A stretch of DNA of 64,000 bases from Lytechinus variegatus. Its lineage: Eukaryota > Echinodermata > Echinoidea > Temnopleuroida > Toxopneustidae. Below the pieces are notes generated by a model. It was not told the DNA's origin and did no database searches. It was given only the letters and a program-made list of their open reading frames with translations. The DNA is taken from NCBI RefSeq assembly GCF_018143015.1, contig NC_054742.1:54259195-54323194 (forward strand), in the 5' to 3' direction. Below, piece after piece: positions 22,245 to 33,745 of the stretch. Made by a program: the position numbers and the translations under genes. Each line of letters begins with the position of its first letter. Position 1 is the stretch's first letter.

Positions 22245-22500
22245 TGAGATACACAACTCATTCTTCGCGCTCGCATCATTTCTGTAGCAAAAACCCTTAC
22301 TTCTAATGATTAAATAGGTGAACAGAATGATCCGTTTTCAGTTTTAAACCCCAAAAGACTTCCCGCTTCTATTTGCAGTAATCTTTTGTTGGATCTTATT
22401 TTAAACAGGCATCTTTTTCCTGTTATCAGGTCAGTATAAGATTCTCAAAAAAATTCAGCTCGCGCTTCGCGCTCGAATTAATTTGTTGGTGAAATACATG
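22245..22500. repeat. Interspersed repeat with GCGCTTCGCGCTCG motif
   Basis: TTCGCGCTCGC near 22264 and CTCGCGCTTCGCGCTCG near 22459 are matched in inverted form by GAGCGCGAAGC in the array at 25860-26330, so both belong to one repeat family. Confidence 0.45.
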
Positions 22501-22536
22501 TATGTGTCTCTATCTCATGAGTCATACATACATATA

Positions 22537-23352
22537 CAGTGCGTCCCAGAATAAACGAAACCGAGATTTAGCGAGCATTTATCATATGTTAATCATAAAT
22601 AGAATAGACAAATGACCTACCAATTTAAAGCTTAGAATCTCCTCTTTCATCTGATATTACTTGGGTTATTTCTTATTCACGCATGAGTGAGCAAAAACAA
22701 TTTGAAGAAAGGATACCAAAAACTCATTTGGCGGGGGGTATCTGGGTTTCAAAAAGAAAACCACATTTCTGAAAAGTTCAATATCTGCTCTTTATTTTGG
22801 TACCTCAATTACAGAAAATGGTCACGAAATAAAAAAGTTGTGGTCATTTGAAATAAGGCTTGTATTTCCATAATTTCATGAGATAAACGTGTTTTCACCG
22901 GTTTCCCACAGAAGCTTTCGCATGGTGAACAAAAGATTTAATGCATGGCTGATCGTCAACAAAACGGAGTGTCGAGTGAGTTTGAAAGCCAGCCTAGAGA
23001 ACCTCTTCATTTTATGAAATTATTGAAATTCAAGCCTTATTTCAAATGACCAGAACTTTGTTATTTCTTGACCATTTTCTGTAATTTAGGTACTAAATTA
23101 AAGAGCAGATATTGAACTTTTCAGAAATGTGGTTTTCCTTTTGAAACCCAGATACCCCCCGCCAAATGAGTTTTTGGTATTCTTTCTTCAAATTGTTTTT
23201 GCTCACTCATGCGTGAATAAGAAATAATCTAAGTAATATCAGATGAAAGAGGAGATTCTAAGCTTTAAATTGGTAGGTCATTTGTCTATTCTATTTATGA
23301 TTAAGTTATGATAAATGATCGCTAAATCTCGGTTTCGTTTTTTCTGGACGCA

Positions 23353-23355
<3 letters not shown>
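22537..23355. mobile_element. Tc1/mariner-like foldback MITE
   Basis: It starts CAGTGCGTCCCAGAATAAAC and ends with GGACGCACTG, with TA on both sides, the Tc1/mariner target duplication. The inverted arms are about 330 bp each (22537-22870 and 23025-23355) with about 155 bases between. No transposase is visible, so it is non-autonomous. Confidence 0.85.

Positions 23356-23394
<39 letters not shown>
23356..23394. repeat. (TA)n microsatellite
   Basis: An uninterrupted TA run directly abutting the mariner-like element; the element probably inserted into it. Confidence 0.95.
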
Positions 23395-23397
<3 letters not shown>

Positions 23398-23894
23398 GGT
23401 GTGTGTGTGTCAGGGTGCTCGCGTGTGTGTGTGTTGGTTTGGAAAGTTGATTCATGATTTTTGCCCCCCCCAATCTGAAAAATGGATCGACGCCCCTGCC
23501 AGGCAGTTAATAATGTTTTGTGAGTCAAACGAGCTGATAAATTGAACCTCTACTGTTAGAGACTTATGAAACAATTGGCTTTCAATAGTTAAACCACAAC
23601 TTTAAACCAGAGTTTAAATCAAACCCGACTTCAGAATACGGGCCATAGTTTTCATAGTTGGCGTCTGATTATGACAACAAGTCAAATTATTTCAGGCGTA
23701 AAACATTACACAGGTCTTCATCATTAAACGGATAAAATTCTAATGTTTACGATATTCATGATAATGAACGGTTTACAATTTACCACTTTCAAGCCATGAA
23801 CGGGCTAAATTTTCAAGATATAATATTTATTTGCAGCTTTTTAATATGAGTAATGATTGGTCAAGAGTTAACAATTCCTATTCAAAGAATATGA

Positions 23895-24412
23895 CAAAAT
23901 AAACGTTACCAAACGGGTGCTAGGATTGTTACCAGAAGAAAAAGAAATGAATCTGTATCATCTGTATTAAGATCCTTGCATTGGTTGCCTGTCAGGTCAC
24001 GTATTAAGTTCAAGATCTTACTACTCTCTTTTCAGTGTTTTCGACAAATGGCTCCAACTTATCTGTCAGAGTTACTTGTAAAATATGAACCTGTTCGAAA
24101 TCTTAGATCACTTCATAAGGATTTATATAACGTACCGATTGTTAAGACAAAGTTTTATGGTGAACGGGGGTTTGCGCATGCTGCGCCGGAACTCTGGAAT
24201 AGCATCCCACAAAATTTAAGGCAAGTTGACACAATTGGGCAATTTAAAACTGCATTGAAAACATATTTATTTAACTGAAAAGAATATTAACAAAGCATTA
24301 CCAGCAGCTTACCCCTCATCTTTCTTTTTCTTCTAAAGCGCATTGAGACCTTTGTAAGGTGTAATGCGCTATACAAAAGCTGTTCTATTATTATTATTAT
24401 TATTATTATTAC
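23895..24412 (+). pseudogene. 5'-truncated CR1/L2-type LINE: reverse transcriptase C-terminus and 3' tail
   Basis: The frame from about 23895 to 24278 reads TGARIVTRRKR, then SLHWLPVRSRIKFKILLLSF, then MAPTYLSELL, FYGERGFAHAAPELWNSIP and FKTALKTYLFN. These are the conserved last blocks of the reverse transcriptase ORF in CR1/L2-clade non-LTR retrotransposons. The 3' UTR has GCGCATTGAGACCTTTG and AATGCGCTATACAAAAGCTG and ends in an ATT/TTA microsatellite, as usual for these elements. Only the 3' 0.5 kb is present, so it is a dead 5'-truncated copy. Confidence 0.85.
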
Positions 24413-25859
24413 CAAAAGAAGACACTAGAAAATTGCAAACTGATTTAAAATTAAGATTTTCGCAAAGAAACAACTTCACTCTTCTAAGATTGGAACGTTA
24501 TGAGCCTTTATCAAAATTTGAGATAGTAAATATTTGATTTTTTTTTCTTTTTCTGTTTTCTTCTTTTTTTTTGGCAGGGGTATGTCATATTTGTTCGTAT
24601 AACGATTACGAAGAAATCATCTGCCAAAATTTTGAACGGGATTTTACTACAACAGACAAACCTGGAAAACCTAGAAACGTTGTTTAACTTTGAATATTAT
24701 AAATATCGAAGTAAACCACTTTGGAATTATTTGGGTGGACCATCTAACACAGGGCTCCCTTACCCATACAAATGGTCTCACTCCTCATGGAATGTAAACA
24801 GTACCGTCAATAGACATAATAAAATTTAGATTGGAACGAAGTCTTTACATGTTTATAAAACAATACTTTATTGCAGTGGGAATTCATAGTAAAATACTAA
24901 GAACGCTTCATCTGTATGACATCTTCGAATCCCTATGACAGTAACGTGCATAAAAAGACAAAGTAATATACCACCGTTTAGTAATTCCGGATATAGAATT
25001 TACCATACGTTTACTCTATCATTTATCTGATTTTGAAAATATTTTACTGTTTCGCCTATACATTTTTATTTTTAATGAATTTGATATTCACCTTGATGAA
25101 TTTTCTCAGCATTTTTTTCACATCATAAGTTCATTATTTCAGTAGAAATTTTCATTTATTGGTATTTTTTATTTGTATACATATATTTTCTGTAGAAATG
25201 GCTTTTAAATGTTCCATTGTAGTTGTATAGTTTCAAAATTGTATGAACTACTGAAATAACCTGTTTTTTGTTCAACATTTTATCTATTCTTAAAAATTGA
25301 TAAAAGTTTGTTGAAAGTTAGGAATTGATTCACATCCGAGCATTAAATGTAACTCATATTCATATTAAGATTCATTTTATTGCTCCATACCACAAACATA
25401 GAAATTTGTCCTCCACTGGCAGTACATAACATGAAGTATATAAATAAACGCTAATGACGTATTAATTTGAACAAATATTCAAACGTTGAAGGAATATATA
25501 TGAACATATATTGCAATATAACGAAAAGTAATTGGCAAAATAATTACCTATACAGGAAACAAATGAAAAAAAAACGGGTGGAGAGAGATAACTGAAGAGA
25601 AGAATGGAAGAGATCTTGTAAGAGCGAAAAGAAAGAAGTCAACTGGATATAAAATTTGAGATAGAAAGTGGCAGGTAAAGAAAGGGAAGTGAGAAAAAGA
25701 AGGAAATAAAGGGAAACAAATGGAAAGAGAGATATAGATAAATAGAGAGAGAGAGAAGGGAGTTAAAGGGGATGAAAAAATACATTACAACATTACTCAG
25801 TTGCCAGGTATACTGACCTAATAGAGACATTTTAAGGACAATGCAATTAAACGGATATA
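24413..25859. other. AT-rich gene-free stretch
   Basis: No exon or RNA gene seen. GA-rich low complexity occurs around 25565-25775. Confidence 0.6.
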
Positions 25860-26330
25860 TATCTCACTAATTAAACAATGTGAGCGCGAAGCACGAGCTG
25901 ATATTTTTTTATATATTGACCCAAAAAGTGATATTTAAGGACTATATTTTAGGAATCCATTAAGAGTATACACATCTCACCATAGTCATTGAGTGCCAAG
26001 CGCTTGCTGATTTTATTACAATTACATCTAAACATATGAAGCAATTAGTCATTGTAATAATGATTAACATATGCATATCACTAATCAAATATTGCGAGCG
26101 CGAAGCGCGAGCTGAAAATTTGATTAGTGATATGAAAATTTACGAAATTCAGACCTGAAAAGAGGCATTCTAAGGCTTGTTTTTAGGAATTCCCTAAGAC
26201 CATACGTATTTCACTAACCAAATGATGCGATGAAATCAGAAAAGGGACATTTTAAGGACTGAATTCATGAAGAGCAGTCATATCTCACCAATCCACTAAT
26301 GCAAACGTAAGCACGGATATGATATATTTA
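25860..26330. repeat. Degenerate tandem array with GAGCGCGAAGCGCGAGCTG
   Basis: Units of roughly 130-240 bases share TATCTCACTAAT, a GAGCGCGAAGC-ACGAGCTGA block, and GACATTTTAAGGACT followed by AGGAATCC. Best blocks are near 25877, 25996, 26096 and 26305. Confidence 0.5.
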
Positions 26331-27271
26331 TATGTTTTATGAATGTTGGGCAATCACTTTAAGTATGAAAAAGAAGCATATGTCAGTACAATAATTATTC
26401 GACGAAATGCGAGAAAATATATTTGGTGTATATTGACTTAAAAACAGGAGGTTTTAGTACAACCGGATCATAGTTAACCAGGAACAAGACATAGGCCCTG
26501 CGCAAATTATGTTATCAAAAGTTATGAACGATGTTTCTTATGTAATACAACATAACACAATTATAATATAAAATTATAATGAACAATAATTTCTTCTTTC
26601 CCTCTGTTTTTCTTCCTTTCTCCCACTTTTTCTCCTTTTCCCCGGTTTTTTTTTTTTTTTGGGGGGGGGGGGCATATGGGGGCACCGTAGTTACGCTATT
26701 GGAGAGAAGATGCACTTAATTAAAGTAATTGCATAATAAAAATACATTAAAACCGACTTTGTGGCGCATGCATGGAAATGACAGAGGCAATAACGGGCAG
26801 GAAGTCGGACAACTAGTGGTTTGAAATTTTAACTGACGTATAAATAATTTACATAAAACAGCAACAATATAGACCATGTAAATGCTACAACCATGATTAT
26901 GCAATGTGTCAGCAGCGTTAGACATTATCATTGTACATATGCATTGCATTGAAAACGGGATTGTAGACTTCCAAACTGGCAGATGAATGCTTTCATTGGA
27001 CTTCCAACATGACTTATTGAAAAGGCATTATTAGTGTTTTAAGTTTCAATTTCTCTTCAAATTGTTTTTATCGATTGTTCTGTAACAAACTTGGATTAAA
27101 GAACTTAATGTTTGAAGCTAATAGAATGATATTTTTCTTGTACTTGCATAATTACTTATTTTGTCACGGTGACGCTCATTTCTTGAATTTTCTTAAATTA
27201 ATGATTAACTTTACTGACAGAAAGCTTTCGTATCTATCCTTTTAAGAGTTACAAAAGATTATCAGTTTAGT

Positions 27272-27333
<62 letters not shown>

Positions 27334-28594
27334 AACGACAATACGTATATCACTTTTCTTACCAGCATGTGATACCACCATGATATTGGTCTACTGCAAA
27401 CCTCCTTCAGTCTCTTCGGCCCAGCAAGCAGTAGATGCAGACTGCACAAGTCCCTCTTCACTCATATGTCTTGAAGAATTAAAGAATAGCTGGCAAAATG
27501 TTCCCCACTTTTAGTTGGAGTAGATCGATCCTCAATTCATCTTATCTTTGGGATCAATGGCACAAAACTAATAAAAATTCTTTGAAATACAGCCCCTCTT
27601 CATGCGCATACCGCTCAAGAGACAAGGCTAATTTCTTTTCCTTTCCAGAAGTATACACCCTTTTGTAACTGTGCATGTTGTCTGTTATAGAGGCAAGGAG
27701 GCGCTCTCGACTTAATTGTTTTGGTCATTTTTTTTTTCTCCGTGCGTAAAATTTCTTTTAGTAATATACTGGTAGTATCAGCATGCAGTCATATTAGAAT
27801 CCGGACTTCACGTTTGCTGGTATCTAGCCAGGCTGATTTTTACTACACACGCTATCTCCTCCGATAGATCAGGATCTTTTGTTTTGTACGGATGATCATG
27901 GACCTACTTTCTAGTGTAGCTCTCCATGATCAAATTACAGTTTACTTTTTGAAGTGGTTCCTGACTTTCGTCATTATCACTTCAAGGTGAGATCTATCCA
28001 ACCTATCCACCTTGAAGACAAGTGTGTGTAATAACATGATAATGGAATATGATTATGGTATATATACCTGTCATTCTAATATCCTTAAAGTAAACAAAAT
28101 AAAGGATTATCAACACGGTAACATGCATCTACGCAGTAATGTTTAGCCTGCTATATGGAATATGATGTGATTCTAGAGGTTTATTTTATGGGGGTGGGGA
28201 TTGATATCAAAAATATACCCCACATGCACGCATCTTGCACGAATAGCCCATTGAGCTGTATCTCCCAATTTTTTTTATGACCTAAGTCCTAACTCCATAT
28301 ATTCTTGCTGGATATTCGACAAACCGTTTTTCATCATTAATTTTTTTAAATTAACTTTATTTCAGTACTTCTGGGGGGGGGGGGGCACCAGCCAGTACCT
28401 CCACATTCACAAACCACAAACGGCTGGTATATGCCATTCGAGGTTTGACCATAAAAAAACGAATAATATATTTCCTAAACCCGAAACGGAGGTATTCTCA
28501 CAAGATAATCAGGGGTTTACTGCAGACTTAAAATAAAACAATCTTAGAAGATATTTCATATATGGGATGATACACAGAAAGTTTTCCAATACTA
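26331..28594. other. Gene-free stretch with a TA microsatellite
   Basis: AT-rich sequence with T/G homopolymers near 26646-26672 and a (TA)n run at 27276-27331. No supported gene. The open frames here lack splice context or homology I recognise. Confidence 0.55.
27276..27331. repeat. (TA)n microsatellite
   Basis: A continuous TA dinucleotide run of more than 50 bases. Confidence 0.95.
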
Positions 28595-29122
28595 ATACCA
28601 CTTTCATAAACCCAATTATGCGGCTAATAGCAGCATAATTTGGTCGTAAAATCAGAGGAGGACAAGAGTTATCCGCATTATTTTGATGCTGCTATCATCC
28701 GCATAATAGCAGCATCGGGACAAGATTTTGAGTTTATGAACGCATTTCCAAATAATGCGGATAATTATGCGGCTAATAGCAGCATAATTTGGTCGTAAAA
28801 TCAGAGGACAAGAGTTATCCGCATTATTTTGATGCTGCTATCATCCGCATAATAGCAGCATCGGGACAAGATTTTGAGTTTATGAACGCATTTCCAAATA
28901 ATGCGGATAATTGCCATGGTGCGGTCACAAGGTCACCCTTTTCCAACGCAACCGCATCGGAGGGGGCGTGTCCAGTTGTCATGACGATTATCCGCCTTTT
29001 TCAGGACGGGCGCTCGTAAAAATAATGCGGCTTATTTTCGGAGTTTGTGAACGCAATTTTTATTGAATTATCCGCATTACTCTTAGGCGGCTAATTGGAG
29101 GATAGGTTTATGAAAAGGGTAT
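28595..29122. mobile_element. MITE with ATACC...TTTCATAAACCCA ends and internal duplication
   Basis: The left end is ATACCACTTTCATAAACCC and the right end GGTTTATGAAAAGGGTAT, flanked by TA on both sides. Inside are two tandem copies of a 149-base unit (28614-28762 and 28763-28910), nearly identical except for a 3-base indel. A related, shorter copy is at 40314-40511. Confidence 0.75.
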
Positions 29123-29269
29123 TAGTGACTTAAATAATAGTTTTTATTAGTTTCCCGGACGACCATCTAGCTGACAGGATAATATAAATGTGAATCAACA
29201 AAATTGACCGCAGACTCATGCCGGAACCAACATATTATCAACACAGTGTGTTACTATGATCAAGACGTA

Positions 29270-29740
29270 ACCCAGGGGGCTCCCGGCAGCTTAGCGGTCG
29301 GGAGCCCAGGATCGTACGTGCAATTTGTCATACTCACCTGACAAGCGTGAAGTATGGTCAAAATAATTCTCCGAATAAATAGTTAAAACAGAAATCAAGC
29401 ACTTACCACGATTATATGGATGATGGTCTAACGAGTGGCAGTTTTTCTGACATCTGGGCACAGACTCGAACCTCAAAAAACGAAAAGTTCTCTCCTTCTA
29501 CCCCGTCTCGATCGGCCATTTTGTTACAATTCATAACAAAAATGGCCGATCGAGACGGGGGTAGAAGGAGAGAACTCGTTAGACCATCATCCATATAATC
29601 GTGGTAAGTGCTTGATTTCTGTTTTAACTATTTATTCGGAGAATTATTTTGACCTTACTTCACGCTTGTCAGGTGAGTATGCCAAATTGCACGTACGATC
29701 CTGGGCTCCCGACCGCTACGCGGTCGGGAGCCCCCTGGGT
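29270..29740. mobile_element. MULE-like foldback element with 11-bp flanking duplication
   Basis: A near-palindrome of 470 bp. It begins ACCCAGGGGGCTCCCGGC and ends GGGAGCCCCCTGGGT, and the arms meet around AAAATGGCCGATCGAGACGG near 29539. ATCAAGACGTA flanks both sides (29259-29269 and 29743-29753). Long terminal inverted repeats plus a 9-11-bp target duplication fit Mutator-like elements; no transposase is present. Confidence 0.75.
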
Positions 29741-30062
29741 TAATCAAGACGTAGTCAATTGTTCACAGTGTGTGAACACAATGCTGACACAGTGTGATAA
29801 GTAGAACACGTATACAAGATTTGAGTAGCCACTTTTGTGTTTCATTGATAATTAATTGTACCTTTTTCTAACAGAAATTCAGATGGAAAGTGTATTTACT
29901 AACCATAACTATAGACGACACGCAATTGGTGGACAAATAAGTCAAAGCGGTTATCTATGCCAGAGAGAGCTTACAGTGAAACACAGTGTGGCAACACTGT
30001 GTTTCTCTCTGGCCACACTGTGTTCACGATATCCCACTGAGAAAGTGAAATATGTTTTCATA

Positions 30063-30375
30063 GGCCCGTATTCTGAAGTCGGGTTTAAATTAAACTCTGG
30101 TTTAAAGTTGTGGTTTAAGTATGGAAAGCCAATTAGAGCATAAATCCCTAACAGTAAACATTCAGTTTATTAACTCATATGACACCCAATTTGTTCATAA
30201 TTGTCTGGGAATGATAACTGAAGTATTTTCTTAATTATTATATAAGCAAAACGAAACTAAATACTACACATAAGTAATATAAAATATAAACTTATTTTTG
30301 AATTCTTGGCTTCCCATAATTTTAGTGCAGAGTTAGACTGTGGTCTAAGTTAAACCTGACTTCAGAATACGGGCC
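30063..30375. mobile_element. Compact copy of the GGCCCGTATTCTGAAG MITE
   Basis: A 313-bp element with GGCCCGTATTCTGAAGTCGG at the left and the inverted form at the right, flanked by ATA on both sides. It shows what the split copy at 19684-23644 looked like before insertion. Confidence 0.8.
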
Positions 30376-30770
30376 ATAGTGTGTTATACAATGCGAATGC
30401 TTATACATCAGTCTTGAACATGTTAACATCAGAGTGAAAAAAATGCCCAACTTTATCGTTGTGGAATGACTACGTGAACACAGTGTGAACATTTTTTTTC
30501 TCTCTGTGGTTAAGTCACTTTATGTTATTATTCTCGGTGTTGACAAAGGACCCTGGGAATTATTTTTTTACGGAGGCTGCTGGAGTAAATTTGACATTTT
30601 GGTTATATTACCAGATTTCCAGGAGGTGCTGCGTATGGAAAATAACACTTAAAGCGCCCCCGCTTCCCACCCAGGGCCATGCGTTGACACACTCTTCACA
30701 TCAGTATGGAATCACTATGTGAACACACTGTGTTTCACAGTTTGGTGACTGTGTGTTATTTCCACCAGAG

Positions 30771-31424
30771 ACGCAATTCGTGGCATACGCAGGCCTTGGA
30801 GTGATGTTATGTAAAATTTTGCAAGAATGACATGGGACAGTACACACAATTTCACTTCTGCATAATTTTTTCTGTTATAGGCCCTTGTCATTTGATTTGC
30901 GTAGATTTTCCATTGGGTCACATAATACAAACATCTTGATGACAGGAAATACAAAATGAGAAAATTATCCTCGTGGTGACCCCCCACCCTTGAAATCACT
31001 AAATGAATACTTGGGATCAGCATTTACTTTTGTCACGTGCGATATCATGGATATGAAGATCACTTAGCATGAATATCACTCGTTACTTTTTATGCATCCT
31101 TCGAAATAACATCGTTAGTTTTTAAACTCTACACTCTACTAGCACCATTCATCCTTATTTACAAACTTCCGTTGACTTCGAGCTGAACTTCGACTTCCAT
31201 CATGAAAACAAAGTACTGGTATCAATTACATCTGTATTATGTTAAAATCGAAAGGATTTCAATTCGTATACAGTTTAAAGAAAAATAAGTAAACTTTATA
31301 AACCAATAGACTAACATGACGATAGAATGACCCGTTGAATAATTAGCAAAGCTTTAAGTATATTGTCTGTATAGACAGACTCCTATAGACGTGTACAAAT
31401 ACACAAAAATTACCATTAGTTGAG
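30771..31424. other. Gene-free stretch
   Basis: No gene, RNA or clear repeat recognised. Confidence 0.5.
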
Positions 31425-33745
31425 TCGGAAATAGGGGTTTCCGTACATGCACTATCATGATATATTTTAACCAACTTTTTGTATTGCCTGAAGTGTCTAG
31501 TTAACGATTCTTGATATTCCCTTTGCAAAATCATGTCCCATGGAAATCAAAATTGGCAATTTGTCGGCCATCTTGGATTTTTCATGAAAATCAAAAATTT
31601 TCATATTTCTTGCACAGACAATTGGAAATTCTTAAATGAATACGCATTTCACAATAATTAAGAGAGTAGAAATCGATTGCGACCATTTTCTGGAATGTCT
31701 GGTTAATATTTTTTGAAAAATTAGATAGTTAATGTTAATTTTTTTTGGTCAAAAATTTGCATGTGCATAAATATCTTTCTGATTTATCATTAACATCAAC
31801 AACTAATGCAAAATATAAGAATTCGACAAGAAAGAGGATGTATTAACGAGAATATTTATCATGCTTCGTAACAGTATTTATGTCTTAACTTCCTTAGATA
31901 AAGAGCAGATACCTCCAAGTGCATGTATTATACGATATTGCGATAAAATAAAAAAGCAACCTCTGTGTCCTAGTCACACTAGTGATACCGACCACATAGC
32001 GATCGCTATAAATTAACGTCACTTTTATTTTCATTTTTGAAACCACTTGGAAATGAAAGAGAAGGCTTTTTTTTATCACGGAAAAGGGGTGGGTGACTTC
32101 GACAGCCCGCTGAGAGGGAGGGGGGGGGGGTAGGCTTCAACATGCCAACACTTCTTTATATGTAGCAGATATAGGAAAGACTACTCTTTTTCCCAAGTGG
32201 TTTTCAAAACCATATAAGTGACTTAATTACGTAGCAGAAACGATTTTTTGCCTCAATGTAGACTCCAGAATGGCAGATTATCCAATAAATAGATAATATA
32301 ACGAAAGGGGAAGGGTGATTTCGGCACCATTGACGGGTATGCTTTGCCCCCTTTGCCGTGCCAGCACTTCTTTATACGTGGCTGATGGAAGCTACTCTTT
32401 CGTCTCTAAGTGGTTTCAAGACAATGAAAGTGGCTTGCTATGTATCGTAAACACCTTTTTGCCCCCAAAAAGGTCTTCAACCGCAACAAGAGGACATTTC
32501 GGACCAGAAGAAAAATGACAAGCAGAAAAAGAAATTCTTCAAGTTCATTCAAGTTCAAAGGAGGGGACCACTTGTGGCTCGTCAGGGATCAGTTGTGACT
32601 CGTCGGGGGGGGGGGCAGGGATACGTCCCTTGCATCTTCCAAGAAATAGACAAACTTACGAAAAGGGGTTGGGTTACTTCGGCAGCCCCCTGAGGGGGTA
32701 GGCTTTGCTGTGTCAGCACTTATGAAGCTAGCTGATAGAGAAAAGCCTACTCTTTCGTCGCCAAGTGATTTCAAGAAAATACAAGTTTTTTTTACATAGC
32801 CGAAACACAATTTTGCCACATTGGGGCTCCAAAATGCAAGATATTTTAATAGTTAAGCTACAGATAAAGGTGGGTAATTTTGACTGGCTCCTGCGAGACT
32901 ATGCTTAAGGTGCTCGAATGTAAGTTCATGCAACACGCAGAGCAATGTTTCCTCTAACTTTTCCAAGAGTTTTCATTAACACAAAATTTGCTTTAATAAG
33001 TCTAGAAAATGCCTTGTGCCCACATGCACATATTATGTTATATACACCTTTCTATCGCTACGCACATTGCATGCATTTCTACGTGTTAGTCACACCAACA
33101 AAGGTGGGGGTAAGACCGATTATTTTAGTCTATTGGACTCTCTTGAAAAGTATGCCAGCGATCGCACTGTGGTTGGTATCACTAGGACGCCGAGGTTGCT
33201 TCTTTTTGTCTTTTTAGAATCGCAATATCGAGTAATATATTTGGAGATATTTGCCACCTAAATAAGTTAAGACATTAATATTGCCAAGAAGCATATCAAT
33301 TTTCTCGTTTATATATTCTCTTTCTTGTCGAATGCTGATATTTTGCATTAGTTGTTGATGTTAATGATAAAACAGGAAAATGCATATGCAAATTTTTGAC
33401 CAAAAACATTAAAATTTTGGCATGAATTCTCATCTTTTTCAAACAAAATTTAACCGGACAGTCCAGAAAAAGATCGCAATCGATTTCTATCTAAATCATC
33501 GTGAAATGCGTATTCATTTAAGATTTTCCTATTTGTCTGTGCATAAAAAAATGAAAATAACTGGTTTTCACGAAAAATCCAGGCTGGCCGTCAAAGTTGC
33601 AAATTTTAACCCCATGGGACACGATTTTGAAAAGGGAACATCAAGAATCATTAACTAGACACTTCAGACAAAAAAAAACATGGTTAAAAAATATAGGGCA
33701 TGTCACGATGGTGCACGGGAACCCCTATTTTCGACACGACCAATT
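31425..33745. mobile_element. 2.3-kb inverted-repeat element with tandem-repeat core
   Basis: The arms (about 31425-32010 and 33150-33745) are diverged reverse complements. Matching blocks include GATATTTTGCATTAGTTGTTG-type sequence near 33338, inverted near 31800, and AACCCCTATTTTCG near 33720, inverted near 31425. Between them lie three tandem units (from about 32080, 32300 and 32655) sharing GGGTGACTTCGACAGCCC, CCAACACTTCTTTAT and ACTACTCTTT-CAAGTGGTTTTCAA. No transposase frame is seen. Confidence 0.65.

Larger units (their letters stand above)
19684..23644. mobile_element. Short-TIR element split by later insertions
   Basis: The left end reads GGCCCGTATTCTGAAGTCGG at 19684. The same sequence appears inverted ending at 23644. 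Both ends are flanked by ATA. A compact copy of the family is at 30063-30375 and a partial one at 47513-47625. The interior here is filled by a TU-like foldback and a mariner-like foldback, so the original element of a few hundred bases has been inflated to about 4 kb. Confidence 0.7.
29230..30770. repeat. Cluster of ACACAGTGTG palindromic motifs
   Basis: ACACAGTGTG or its near-forms (CACACTGTGT, CACAGTGTGTGAACAC) occur about nine times between 29241 and 30757. The MULE-like hairpin and a short-TIR MITE are inserted among them, so this may be one older element. Confidence 0.5.

Noticed and set aside
23976-24278. 100-codon frame as a host gene
   Set aside because: The LHWLPVRSRI and WNSIP blocks mark it as the end of a LINE reverse transcriptase, 5'-truncated.
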